A stretch of DNA of 32,483 nt. Origin: Thermoplasmatales archaeon (GTDB lineage Archaea; Thermoplasmatota; E2; UBA202; JdFR-43). Shown here piece after piece: positions 8,500-16,121 of the stretch. The stretch spans positions 1-32,483 of the forward strand of contig JACIWB010000012.1 in NCBI GenBank assembly GCA_014361245.1, given 5' to 3'. The notes beneath the pieces were generated by a model. That model worked only from the letters and a program-made list of their open reading frames with translations, was not told where the DNA came from and did no database searches. Position 1 is the stretch's first letter. The number at the start of each line of letters is the position of its first letter. The translations under genes and the position numbers were made by a program.

Positions 8500-10203
8500 T
8501 TAAATAAGTATTGTCTTCATTATAAATCCAACAAATAAGGCAGTGAAAAGCATTATTGTTGTGGATTTTATCATATCCTTCCAGCCAAGCTCCTTTAGAA
8601 GAACCGCAAATGTAGCAACGCACGGAAAATATATCGCAAGTACCGTTACCGCCACCACCAGTTGGGGAGCGCTTAGCCCAAGAGGCAGGAGCAAGCCCGC
8701 CGCCAAATCCTTCCTGACAAAACCCATCAGCAAAGGAACGGCTGCTTCACCAGGTAGCCCAAAAATAGGTTGCATGAGAGGTGAAAATATATTTGCGATT
8801 TTTGAAATTATATCACTTGAATAGAGTATGCCAGTTATAAAAACTCCAGCGAAGAGCCAGGGTAAAGCATCTGCGAGGAACCATTTTATTCTCATGTATG
8901 TTTTCTTGAAAATTGAGGAAATGCTCGGCAATCTATAAGGAGGAATTTCTAAAAATATTTCAGAACTCTCACCTTTTAAAAATTTATTCAGCAGTAAGCC
9001 ACCAGAAATAAAAATAATTGCAAGTGTTGAATAAACTATCAATATGTATTTTATGCCATATTTTCCCAGAATAGCAAAAATCATTGCGGTTTGTGCCATG
9101 CAAGGGATAGCTATGCCAATAAGAGTCGCTGTAATAAAGCGCTGTCTCTTTGTATCAAGTATTCTTGAAGAAAGCACTCCTGGAACATTACAGCCCAATC
9201 CAAGAAAAACAGAAATTATGCCAGAACCATGCATTCCAAGGCGATGAAAGATATTATCAACAAGCGTGGATAAGCGTGGTAAATAGCCAGTATCTTCAAG
9301 TATTGCAAGAATAAGATAAAATGAAAATATATAGGGAAGAACAACTCCGAATGGAACATATAAACCAGTTGTAAGTAAGCCGAGAGATTGCATAAAATCT
9401 ATTTCCCCATCTATTAATTTTCCTATAATTACATCATGAATAAAACCCTCTCCTAAAAAATCTCCAATTTTCATTATGAATATTTTATAAATTTCAAAAA
9501 GTGGATCGGAGATATATTTTATTATTTCCTCTGCTATAAATCTAACTGATAAAAAAGAAATTAGCAAAACAAAAATTGCTATTGGTAAGCCAGTAAATGG
9601 CTTTATTGATGCCTCGGATAATCTATCTTTTAAGGTATGATGGCGATGTCTAACTTTTTGAACAATCTTAACAATTCTTCCTATCTCCATCCATTTTTCA
9701 TCGTCGCTGGTTTTCTTTCTTTCCTTAGCTTTTGCATCCTTTATTCTTTCTGTTAGCTCCTTTATTCCCTCACCAGTAAGGGCAACGGTTGCAACAATAG
9801 GTGTATCAAGAATTTTTTCAAGCTTCTTTAGATCTATTTCAATTCCTTCATGTCTTGCCTCATCCCATAAATTTAGGGCAATAACAACTGGTTTATTTCC
9901 CTCCAGTAGCTCAAGGGTTAAAAACAGGTTTCTTTCTAAATTTGTTGCATCAACAACATTTATCACTAAATCAGCTTCATCAAACAATTTTTTTGCAACT
10001 TCCTCTGCTTTGTTTGAAGGCATCAATGAATATGTGCCAGGCGCATCTATAATTTCAAATGTTTTTTCCCCCAACTTCATCTTTCCTTTTGTAAAATCAA
10101 CAGTTGTGCCAGGGTAGTTTGCCGCTATCACGCCCGCCCCAGTGAGGCGGGAGAAAATAACGCTTTTTCCAACATTTGGGTTTCCCATCAAAACTATTTT
10201 CAT
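8500..10203 (-). CDS. feoB: Ferrous iron transporter FeoB
   Basis: 567 residues, somewhat shorter than typical archaeal or bacterial FeoB. The N-terminal G domain shows GNPNVGKS (G1), NYPGTTVDF (G2), DAPGTYSL (G3) and NLWDEA (G4, with L-W in place of the usual M). A spacer helix region rich in charged residues follows (about 150-200). The membrane domain contains the two Gate-like repeats, with LGLGCNVPGVLSSRIL and LPGEAAVPLLMGFVRKDLAAGLLLP. It imports Fe2+ across the cytoplasmic membrane. The start overlaps the feoA stop by 4 bases, and DtxR-like operators precede feoA, so iron repression is expected. Confidence 0.96.
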   Translation of the reverse strand: MKIVLMGNPNVGKSVIFSRLTGAGVIAANYPGTTVDFTKGKMKLGEKTFEIIDAPGTYSLMPSNKAEEVAKKLFDEADLVINVVDATNLERNLFLTLELLEGNKPVVIALNLWDEARHEGIEIDLKKLEKILDTPIVATVALTGEGIKELTERIKDAKAKERKKTSDDEKWMEIGRIVKIVQKVRHRHHTLKDRLSEASIKPFTGLPIAIFVLLISFLSVRFIAEEIIKYISDPLFEIYKIFIMKIGDFLGEGFIHDVIIGKLIDGEIDFMQSLGLLTTGLYVPFGVVLPYIFSFYLILAILEDTGYLPRLSTLVDNIFHRLGMHGSGIISVFLGLGCNVPGVLSSRILDTKRQRFITATLIGIAIPCMAQTAMIFAILGKYGIKYILIVYSTLAIIFISGGLLLNKFLKGESSEIFLEIPPYRLPSISSIFKKTYMRIKWFLADALPWLFAGVFITGILYSSDIISKIANIFSPLMQPIFGLPGEAAVPLLMGFVRKDLAAGLLLPLGLSAPQLVVAVTVLAIYFPCVATFAVLLKELGWKDMIKSTTIMLFTALFVGFIMKTILI

Positions 10204-10427
10204 ACTTCCACCATTATTTTCATTGCTATTCCCCTGCCAATGCTTATTTCTCTTTCATCCACTTCCACAACTATTGGACCACAAAATGGTTGAGATGCTA
10301 TTTTTTTAACAATTTTTCCTTCCCTTAATCCAATATTCCTTGCTCTTCTTTGAAAGCCAAATCCTCCATCTATCCTTATAATTTTTCCTTTCTTTCCTTG
10401 CTCTAACTCAATCAGTGAGATTTCCAC
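10200..10427 (-). CDS. feoA: Ferrous iron transport accessory protein FeoA
   Basis: A 75-residue SH3-like protein with the FeoA pattern: LIELEQGKKGKIIRIDGG, then RRARNIGLREGKIV, and EISIGRGIAMKIMVEV. FeoA proteins bind the cytoplasmic face of FeoB and modulate transport. The start is GTG at 10427, because the ATG one base upstream is out of frame. A TATA box is centred about 26 nt upstream, so translation is probably leaderless. It is the first gene of a feoAB operon that may also read into the C45-like gene. Confidence 0.93.
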   Translation of the reverse strand: MEISLIELEQGKKGKIIRIDGGFGFQRRARNIGLREGKIVKKIASQPFCGPIVVEVDEREISIGRGIAMKIMVEV

Positions 10428-10446
10428 ATCTCGCAGAAATTATGAA

Positions 10447-10458
10447 TATTTAAAAATA
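10447..10458 (-). promoter_or_regulatory. TATA box of the feoAB operon
   Basis: On the minus strand the sequence reads ATTTTTAAATAT, centred about 26 nt from the feoA GTG. That distance matches an archaeal TATA box for a transcript starting at the start codon. The first DtxR-like operator begins two bases upstream of the box, where TFB would contact the BRE. Confidence 0.55.
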
Positions 10459-10459
10459 T

Positions 10460-10473
10460 TTCGGTTAACCTAA
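10460..10473 (-). promoter_or_regulatory. DtxR/IdeR-like operator 1 of feoAB
   Basis: The minus strand reads TTAGGTTAACCGAA, an imperfect palindrome. It matches 12 of the first 14 positions of the iron-box consensus as I recall it (TTAGGTTAGCCTAACCTAA). It abuts the TATA/BRE region, so a bound iron-dependent repressor would block assembly of the initiation complex. The regulator gene is not in the window. Confidence 0.55.
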
Positions 10474-10494
10474 ATTTTTGCTTTATTCGATGCT

Positions 10495-10509
10495 GTTAGC
10501 TTAACCAAA
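10495..10509 (-). promoter_or_regulatory. DtxR/IdeR-like operator 2 of feoAB
   Basis: The minus strand reads TTTGGTTAAGCTAAC, matching 12 of the first 15 iron-box consensus positions, with a near-palindromic core GTTAAGCTAAC. It lies about 35 bp (centre to centre) upstream of operator 1, on roughly the same helix face. The pair suggests cooperative binding or a two-site repressor. Confidence 0.4.
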
Positions 10510-10524
10510 ATTTTCGATAAAAAT

Positions 10525-11035
10525 ATGCATTCCATAGATGCATTTGATGATAAATGCAAAGGGATGCAATTATTGAAAGAAAAATGTATCGTTATGAGAG
10601 AAAAAACCAGTGGAATTCATATATTAGTAAGGAGAAGCAGAACTGCCATATGGAAATGGCTGCACAAATTCAGGAGTGTATTGAAAAATAGCATCGCAGA
10701 TAAAAGCCTCAGTGTGTTGTCATTGATGAGACATCTCTTCAAATAGGGGATATGAATTTCTGGTTTTGGTTTGTCATTGAACCTGAAAGATTGTCTTCTT
10801 TATGATAAGTAGGAGCAGAACAAACATGGCCTGTAAAAAATTGATTTGTGCGATGCAAGACAGATGGAAGGGCATGGTATCTGATACTGAAAAGATAGAA
10901 CATTTTGATAACTATTTTCCAAGCAAGAGATGGAAAATAAAACATGTGAAGCTCTGGTTTTCCATTTATGTTTTCTATTATAATTTGATAGAGCCATCAG
11001 AGTTTATCCAAAAACTCCCCAATTTTTTATTGTAG
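10525..11035 (+). pseudogene. Decayed DDE transposase (IS6/IS240-like)
   Basis: Fragments of one transposase lie in different frames. The 10525 frame gives RRSRTAIWKWLHKF, a helix-turn-helix-like segment. A +1 shift near 10700 gives VVIDETSLQIGDMNFWFW, the first catalytic Asp region, ending at a stop near 10803. Another frame then gives SRSRTNMACKKLI and, nearer the end, FYYNLIEPSEFIQKLPNF, which resembles the C-terminal Glu motif region ('YN.IRPHE...'). Segments between are missing or scrambled. At least two frameshifts and an internal deletion make it non-functional. No clear terminal inverted repeats or target duplication were found. This remnant, with flanking hairpins, fills most of the 785-bp gap between feoA and the RPA gene. 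Confidence 0.72.
10539..10558. repeat. 7-bp perfect hairpin at the left of the transposase remnant
   Basis: TGCATTT and AAATGCA are separated by six bases (GATGAT). The surroundings contain several further TGCAT/ATGCA words. It may be a leftover of an element end; no function is assigned. Confidence 0.4.
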
Positions 11036-11073
11036 AGTGGTAAAAATGGATAATGAATATGAAAGATTCATAG

Positions 11074-11101
11074 TAGCATTGCAGGGGATAATGCAATGCT
11101 A
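11074..11101. repeat. 10-bp perfect hairpin at the right of the transposase remnant
   Basis: TAGCATTGCA and TGCAATGCTA pair perfectly around an 8-base loop (GGGGATAA). It lies just beyond the last recognisable transposase residues and before the RPA promoter. It could be an element-end structure or a terminator. There is no long T-run next to it. Confidence 0.55.
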
Positions 11102-11185
11102 AATTTAACAGCGTCAAACTTTCACCAAAATATTTTTTAATATTTTCGAATGCATGCTTTTGCCCGCTAAATCACTTTCCAAAAT

Positions 11186-11194
11186 TTTATATAA
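11186..11194 (+). promoter_or_regulatory. TATA box for the RPA operon
   Basis: TTTATATAA is centred about 23 nt before the ATG at 11213, and no ribosome site lies between. A leaderless transcript is inferred. Confidence 0.5.
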
Positions 11195-11212
11195 ATTTAG
11201 AAATTTATTGTT

Positions 11213-12463
11213 ATGAACGATGAGATTGAAGAAGCGGTGGAGGAAATTATTTCAATTGTTAATGTTGAAAGGGAGAAAATTGAGGATGATTTAAAGAGAT
11301 TTATTGATTATGGAGTTCCTTTAAGTCAGGCAAAGGATGCTATATTGCATAAATATGGAAAATTATCAAGGGAAAGGAAAATAAAGGATATAAAGGCAAA
11401 TGAAAGAGGGATTAATACAGTAGGAAAGATAATATTTATAGATGAAAAAGAAGTAGAAGTTAGGGGGGAGAAAAGGAAGATTTTTCATGGTTTAATAGGA
11501 GATGAAACAGCAATAATTCCATTCACTGCATGGAAAGATTTCAATATAAAAGTAGGAGATGTTTTAAGGATAAAAAATGCTTCATCAAGTGAATGGGAAG
11601 GAAATCCACGCCTAAGCTTTTCTGAATGGACTGAAATAACAAAACTTGATTATGATATAGAATTGATTAAAAGAGCACCAAAAAAATATAATCTTATTGA
11701 TTTAAAAGCTGGGTTATCAAATGTTGAGGTAAGAGGTAAGATTGTTGAAATTGAGGAAAGAGAAGTAAATATTGCAGATGAGGCAAGAAAAATTTTTTCT
11801 GGAATAATTGAAGATGAAACAGCAAGAATAAGATTCACTTCTTGGAAGGATTTTTCGCTTGAAAAGAATAAGGTTTATAGAATAAAAGGGGCATATATAA
11901 GGAACTGGCGGGGCGCCCCCCAGCTTATTTTCGATGAAAACTCAGATGTTGAAAAGCTGGATGAAGAAATTTTCAGGGAGAGGAAAGTTATTCCTATATA
12001 CAAGGTTGTGGAAGCAGGCGGGGGCATAGATTTGCTGATTGAAGGGACAATTCTTGAGTTGAGAAAGGATTCTGGAATAATTTTTAGATGCCCAAAATGC
12101 AACAGGAGGACGAGGGAAGGTGTTTGTGAGGAGGATGGGAATGTTGATGCTATTCCAGATTTAAGAATAAGGGCTCTTGTTGATGATGGAACTGGGGCGG
12201 TTGATGTAATATTTAATAGAGAAATATCTGAGAAAATTCTGAATAGGAAAATGGATGAATATCTATCAATGGCCAAGGAAGCAATGGATTACGATATTGT
12301 TACTGAGGATATAGAAGATAAGCTTATTGCACACCCTGTAAGAGTTTATGGCGATTCAATCCAGAGTGATTTTATAATTACAATATTTGCAAAGGATGCG
12401 GAAATAATAGGAATAGATGCGGAAAAGGAGGCGAATGAACTTTTAGCAGGTATGGGTGATTAA
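11213..12463 (+). CDS. Replication protein A (ssDNA-binding), multi-OB-fold subunit
   Basis: 416 residues. An N-terminal helical region (~1-60) is followed by three OB folds. Two tandem ones are obvious by internal repetition: IFHGLIGDETAIIPFTAWKDF (~89-109) and a close match IFSGIIEDETARIRFTSWKDF (~193-213). The third (~265-405) contains a zinc-finger-like insert, CPKCNRRTREGVCEEDG. Its first three Cys are in place, but the fourth ligand, usually His, is Asp here. The protein coats single-stranded DNA in replication and repair. It is followed, two bases after its stop codon ends, by the RPA-associated protein, the arrangement usual in euryarchaea. Confidence 0.9.
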   Translation: MNDEIEEAVEEIISIVNVEREKIEDDLKRFIDYGVPLSQAKDAILHKYGKLSRERKIKDIKANERGINTVGKIIFIDEKEVEVRGEKRKIFHGLIGDETAIIPFTAWKDFNIKVGDVLRIKNASSSEWEGNPRLSFSEWTEITKLDYDIELIKRAPKKYNLIDLKAGLSNVEVRGKIVEIEEREVNIADEARKIFSGIIEDETARIRFTSWKDFSLEKNKVYRIKGAYIRNWRGAPQLIFDENSDVEKLDEEIFRERKVIPIYKVVEAGGGIDLLIEGTILELRKDSGIIFRCPKCNRRTREGVCEEDGNVDAIPDLRIRALVDDGTGAVDVIFNREISEKILNRKMDEYLSMAKEAMDYDIVTEDIEDKLIAHPVRVYGDSIQSDFIITIFAKDAEIIGIDAEKEANELLAGMGD

Positions 12464-12464
12464 A

Positions 12465-13286
12465 ATGAGGGAACCAGCATGGAGAATATTTGCAGCTGAA
12501 TATAATGATTCAATGCATGTTGCTGAAAGTAAGGTGGAAAAATCTCCTAAATATGTAATAACCCCTCTTGGTGCAAAAGTGAATAGATTATACATTGTTG
12601 GGGTTTTAACTGACTTGGAAGGGATGGGCGGAGAGGGAATAAGAAGAAAAGCAAGAATATCAGATCCAACTGGCTCGCATATAGTATATGCAGAAACCTT
12701 CAAGCCAGAAGTAGCAAGCATTCTTGCAGATATCCAAATTCCAAGCTATGTAGCAATTGTTGGAAAAGCCCGAATTTATGAGCCAGAGGAAGGGGTGCTA
12801 TATGTTTCTGTAAGAGCGGAAATTGCTAAAGAAGTGAATGAAGAAATAAGGAAATACTGGATTCTTGAAGCATGCAAAAATATGGCATTGAGAATAGATG
12901 CGATAAAGGAGGCAATGAATATGAAAAATCCAAGTGTTGCAAATTTGGTTGAAATTGGCTATCCAACAATAATTGCTGAAGGAGTTGTAGAAGCGATTAA
13001 ATTGTATAAGGAAATAGATATAGAGCACTATGAAATACTTTTAAAAGAGGCACTTTCTTTTATAACATCAAAGAAAATAGATATAAAAAAGAATTTAGAA
13101 GGCGAGGAAAAAATATTGAAAATAATTGAGGGAATGCAGGGTAATGAGGGAGTTGACTGGGAAAAAGTTGTTGAAGAGGGAATAAAGACAGGTATAGAAA
13201 AGGATTCTGTTGAAGAAATAATATATTCCCTTATGGAAAAGGGATTAATATATGAACCACAGCTTGGAAAACTTAAATTGGTTTAA
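12465..13286 (+). CDS. RPA-associated protein (COG3390 family)
   Basis: A 273-residue protein starting MREPAWRIFAAEY. The ATG at 12465 follows GGGTGAT, a strong archaeal ribosome site; the GTG at 12456 overlaps that site and is rejected. The N-terminal OB fold (about 40-130) shows VNRLYIVGVLTDLEGMGG and DPTGSHIVYAETFKP. A helical and winged-helix-like C-terminal half (about 190-273) ends MEKGLIYEPQLGKLKLV. In euryarchaea this protein forms a complex with RPA. It is translated from the same mRNA as the RPA gene. Confidence 0.88.
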   Translation: MREPAWRIFAAEYNDSMHVAESKVEKSPKYVITPLGAKVNRLYIVGVLTDLEGMGGEGIRRKARISDPTGSHIVYAETFKPEVASILADIQIPSYVAIVGKARIYEPEEGVLYVSVRAEIAKEVNEEIRKYWILEACKNMALRIDAIKEAMNMKNPSVANLVEIGYPTIIAEGVVEAIKLYKEIDIEHYEILLKEALSFITSKKIDIKKNLEGEEKILKIIEGMQGNEGVDWEKVVEEGIKTGIEKDSVEEIIYSLMEKGLIYEPQLGKLKLV

Positions 13287-13325
13287 AAATAGAAAAATTA
13301 ATAAGTAAAAAGTATATTATCTCTA

Positions 13326-13559
13326 ATGCCAGTCGGGTTTGTGTTGATATCTACTGCACCAGCAAAAGAGCATCAGGTTTACAATGAACTTTTGAAACTT
13401 AGAGAGATAGTGGAGTTACATCCTCTATTCGGAGAATATGATTTAATCGCAAAAATAGAGGCAAAGGATTTAGAAGAGCTTGGAAAAATTGTTGTTGAAA
13501 AGATAAGAAAAATAGATGGAGTAACTGATACAAAAACCCTGACTGGAACAAAATTTTGA
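13326..13559 (+). CDS. Stand-alone Lrp/AsnC effector (RAM) domain protein
   Basis: 77 residues that form only the ligand-binding RAM domain: MPVGFVLISTAPAKEHQVYNEL, LHPLFGEYDLIAKIEA and IDGVTDTKTLTGTKF. There is no DNA-binding helix-turn-helix. Such small proteins assemble into dimers and octamers and bind amino acids in characterised relatives. Here it may partner a full-length Lrp encoded elsewhere. TATA-like AT-rich sequence precedes it within 40 bases. The membrane-protein gene follows after 9 bases, preceded by a GAGGTG ribosome site at the stop. Confidence 0.85.
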   Translation: MPVGFVLISTAPAKEHQVYNELLKLREIVELHPLFGEYDLIAKIEAKDLEELGKIVVEKIRKIDGVTDTKTLTGTKF

Positions 13560-13568
13560 GGTGAAAAA

Positions 13569-13871
13569 ATGAGTGATATTATGGGTCTGTTTTTGAGTAT
13601 GGTTCTTTTAGTGTTTGCAATTGGAACAATAATAGGAGGACTATTTACCATATACTTTGGTTCAGGCAGGAGCAGGGCAATAGGAGGAATATTGTTGATA
13701 ATAGGTATTATTGTTGCTCTTGTATTCTACAACTACAGCGGCGGCGGGATATGGGGGAATAGCGCATGGAACTGGGAGATAGTGAAGAAGGGCATAGCCT
13801 CGCTTGTAGGAGGAATTATTGGAGCAATTGTTGCAATTGGTGTTTTCCTTGCTGGTATAATGAAGGCGTGA
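13569..13871 (+). CDS. Small membrane protein with three predicted helices
   Basis: 100 residues with hydrophobic segments at about 5-28, 36-56 and 74-97, rich in Gly, Ile and Val, separated by short polar turns (FGSGRSR; NYSGGGIWGNSAWNWE). I do not recognise the family. GAGGTG before the ATG acts as ribosome site. Its stop codon overlaps the nitroreductase ATG (TGATG), so the two are coupled. Confidence 0.75.
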   Translation: MSDIMGLFLSMVLLVFAIGTIIGGLFTIYFGSGRSRAIGGILLIIGIIVALVFYNYSGGGIWGNSAWNWEIVKKGIASLVGGIIGAIVAIGVFLAGIMKA

Positions 13872-14401
13872 TGGAGCTAAAAGAAGTTATTGAAAAAAGG
13901 CGCTCAATAAGAAAATTCTCTGATAAAAAATTTGATGTCAGTAAATTAATCAATCTTCTATATCTTGCAAATCTTGCCCCATCTGCGGGAAATCTGCAGG
14001 CAAGAGAATTTATAATTGTTGATAAAAAGGAAATAAAGGAGAAGATAGCAAGAGCGGCCTTTCAGCAGGATTTTATTTCAAGAGCACCTTTTATCGTTGT
14101 TTTCTGTGCAAATGAAAGAAGAATTTTACCCTACGGAAAAAGAGGAAAATTATATTGCATAGAAGACACATGTGCTTCCATTGAGAATTTTTTGCTGGCT
14201 GCATGTGATGAGGGATTGGCTACATGCTGGATAGGGGCTTTTGATGAAGATGAAGTTTCAGAAATATTGAATCTCCCACAATATATAAAGCCAGTTGCAA
14301 TTATTCCAGTTGGTTATGCAGATGAAAAGCCAGAAGAAAAAGAGTTAAGGAAAATTGAGGAGATGATACATTATAACGGCTGGAGCCACAACCCAACATA
14401 A
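13871..14401 (+). CDS. Nitroreductase-family FMN oxidoreductase
   Basis: 176 residues from the ATG at 13871. A longer frame from 13766 runs inside the membrane-protein gene and is rejected. FMN-binding signatures are visible: KRRSIRKF at the start, LAPSAGNLQAREF, and GLATCWIGAFDEDEV followed by PVAIIPVGYADEKP. The enzyme would be a homodimer using NAD(P)H. The substrate cannot be predicted; the family spans nitro compounds, flavin and enone reduction. The 3' end overlaps the convergent gamma-carbonic-anhydrase-like gene by 31 bases. Confidence 0.87.
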   Translation: MELKEVIEKRRSIRKFSDKKFDVSKLINLLYLANLAPSAGNLQAREFIIVDKKEIKEKIARAAFQQDFISRAPFIVVFCANERRILPYGKRGKLYCIEDTCASIENFLLAACDEGLATCWIGAFDEDEVSEILNLPQYIKPVAIIPVGYADEKPEEKELRKIEEMIHYNGWSHNPT

Positions 14402-15018
14402 CCACATGAAACACATTTGTAGGCATCTACTTCCTTTATCCATTCAGGAATTTTGATAAATGGAATTGATGGAAAATCTTTTCCAGATGCAATTTTTTCC
14501 ATGTTTCCATTACATGCAGGACATTTTATCTCGCCGTCAAACTCTTTTTTTAAATATCTTTCTCCAAGTTCAACATAAATCGATGAATTTCTTCTTATCT
14601 CATCGATAAGTTTTTTGTCTTCCCTTACTATTTTCGCTGGCACACCAGCAGCCAAGCTATTCGGCGGAATAACTGTATCTGGCAGAACAACTGCATTTGC
14701 TGCAATTATGCTTCCTTTACCTATTTTTGAGCCATCTAAAATTGTTGAATTTATTCCAATTATGCAGTCATCTTCTATGGTTGCCCCATGAACAATTGCC
14801 CCATGCCCAACTGATACATTTTTGCCTATTTTTACAGGATTTTCCTTAGAACAATGAATCACACAGCAATCCTGAATGTTGCTTCCATTGCCTATCTCTA
14901 TTTTGTTTAGATCTGCTCTTAAAACTGCATTATGCCATATACTGCATCTATCCCCTATAAAAACATCTCCTATAATTTTTGCACTTCTTGCTATAAATGT
15001 GTTTTTTCCAGATTTCAT
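14371..15018 (-). CDS. Gamma-class carbonic-anhydrase-like hexapeptide protein with C-terminal zinc ribbon
   Basis: 215 residues from the ATG at 15018; the frame extends 12 residues further, but a TATA box spaced for 15018 favours the shorter form. Residues ~5-150 are a left-handed beta-helix (IGDVFIGDRCSIWHNAVLRADLN). The three metal-binding His of the gamma class are present: one in CVIHCSKE and two in VGHGAIVHG. After a helix there is a zinc ribbon with CPACNG and CVSCGY joined by ~35 residues. Plain gamma-carbonic anhydrases lack this tail. Trimeric metalloenzyme activity (CO2 hydration) is plausible but not certain, since many homologues are inactive or act on other substrates. Confidence 0.82.
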   Translation of the reverse strand: MKSGKNTFIARSAKIIGDVFIGDRCSIWHNAVLRADLNKIEIGNGSNIQDCCVIHCSKENPVKIGKNVSVGHGAIVHGATIEDDCIIGINSTILDGSKIGKGSIIAANAVVLPDTVIPPNSLAAGVPAKIVREDKKLIDEIRRNSSIYVELGERYLKKEFDGEIKCPACNGNMEKIASGKDFPSIPFIKIPEWIKEVDAYKCVSCGYVGLWLQPL

Positions 15019-15037
15019 GGATGAAATTATTTTTAAG

Positions 15038-15067
15038 TTTAATAAACTTTGCAAAAAAATTTATTAA
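15038..15067. promoter_or_regulatory. Divergent promoter region between the carbonic-anhydrase-like gene and trm56
   Basis: Two TATA-like TTTATTAA words lie here. One is on the minus strand about 26 nt from the ATG at 15018. The other, on the plus strand at 15060-15067, is about 23 nt from the ATG at 15087. Both genes could be leaderless. Confidence 0.45.
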
Positions 15068-15086
15068 TTGAAATTGATAAAAAAGG

Positions 15087-16121
15087 ATGAAAGTTATAGT
15101 CTATAGATACGGGCATAGATTAGCAAGGGATAAAAGAATTACGACCCATGTGGCTCTTGCCGCCCGTGCCTTCGGTGCCGAAGGGATTTTTATAGATAGA
15201 AAGGATGAGGGAATAGAGAAGAGAGTAGGGAAGGTTGTTGAAAGATTTGGAGGGAATTTTTTTATTGAAAGTGGGATTGATTGGAAGGAAATTATTAAGA
15301 ATTGGGAGGGGAAAATAGTCCATCTCACAATGTACGGGGAAAAAATTGAAAATGTTATAGATGAAATAAAAAAATTTGATGATATCCTTGTAATTGTTGG
15401 CTCTGAGAAAGTGCCTGGTGAATTTTATGAAATAGCCGATTACAATGTTGCAATAGGAAATCAACCACATTCGGAAGTTTCATCTCTTGCAATTTTCCTT
15501 CATATGCTAAATGGGGGAGAATGGATGAATAAAAAATTTGATGGAATAATTAAAATAATTCCAAGCAAAAAAGGAAAAATTTTATCATATGATTATATAA
15601 AAATTTTGGAAAAAGAAGGATGTAGCAAGGAAGTTATAGAACACTGCAAAAAAGTGAGGAATTTAGCAATTAAAATTGCTCAAAAAATTTTTGAAAATGG
15701 AATAAAATTGGATATGGAAGCAATTGAAGGAGGGGCAATTCTTCATGATGTTGGCAGAGCTAAAAGAAATGATTTATTGCATGTTATTGAAGGGGTTAAA
15801 ATTGCAAAAAAATATGGCTTACCAGAAAAAATAGTATCGATAATAGAAAGGCATGCCGGCTCCGGAATTGATGAGGAAGATGCTGAGTTGCTTGGTTTGC
15901 CAAAAAAGGATTATAATCCAGAAAGTATTGAAGAAGAAATTGTTTCTCATGCGGATAATCTTACTTCAAATGATTATAGAAGTATTGAAGAAACCATAAA
16001 TGAATTTAGGAAATTTGGAGAAAAGCAATTAAAAAAATTGATGGCAATGCATGAAAAATTGAGTAACCTTGCTGGTGTGGATATTGATAAAATTGTTGAG
16101 GAGCTAAAAATTCTTAAATGA
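15087..16121 (+). CDS. tRNA (cytidine-56-2'-O)-methyltransferase fused to an HD domain
   Basis: 344 residues. The first ~150 match archaeal Trm56, a SPOUT methyltransferase: IVYRYGHRLARDKRITTHVALAARAFGA, the knot region VIVGSEKVPGEFYEIADYNVAIGNQPHSEVSSLAIFL. It methylates the ribose of C56 in the tRNA T-loop. Residues ~165-335 form an HD phosphohydrolase domain with His186, His220-Asp221 (ILHDVGRAKR), His232, His256 (IERHAGSG) and SHADN. The metal ligands look complete. Stand-alone Trm56 is about 180 residues, so this is a genuine fusion; similar fusions may exist in other archaea. Possible roles for the HD part are nucleotide or RNA-end hydrolysis. Confidence 0.88.
   Translation: MKVIVYRYGHRLARDKRITTHVALAARAFGAEGIFIDRKDEGIEKRVGKVVERFGGNFFIESGIDWKEIIKNWEGKIVHLTMYGEKIENVIDEIKKFDDILVIVGSEKVPGEFYEIADYNVAIGNQPHSEVSSLAIFLHMLNGGEWMNKKFDGIIKIIPSKKGKILSYDYIKILEKEGCSKEVIEHCKKVRNLAIKIAQKIFENGIKLDMEAIEGGAILHDVGRAKRNDLLHVIEGVKIAKKYGLPEKIVSIIERHAGSGIDEEDAELLGLPKKDYNPESIEEEIVSHADNLTSNDYRSIEETINEFRKFGEKQLKKLMAMHEKLSNLAGVDIDKIVEELKILK

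Noticed and set aside
8480-8623. N-terminal extension of the C45-like protein
   Set aside because: It overlaps the feoB 3' end and lies before a clear signal peptide starting at 8479.
10739-10997. Minus-strand frames inside the transposase remnant
   Set aside because: They mirror transposase fragments readable on the plus strand and show no recognised features.
12456-12464. GTG start of the RPA-associated protein
   Set aside because: It overlaps the GGGTGAT ribosome site that serves the ATG at 12465.
13766-13870. Longer start of the nitroreductase
   Set aside because: The extra residues are an out-of-frame reading of the small membrane-protein gene, and the family begins near MELKEVIEKRRS.
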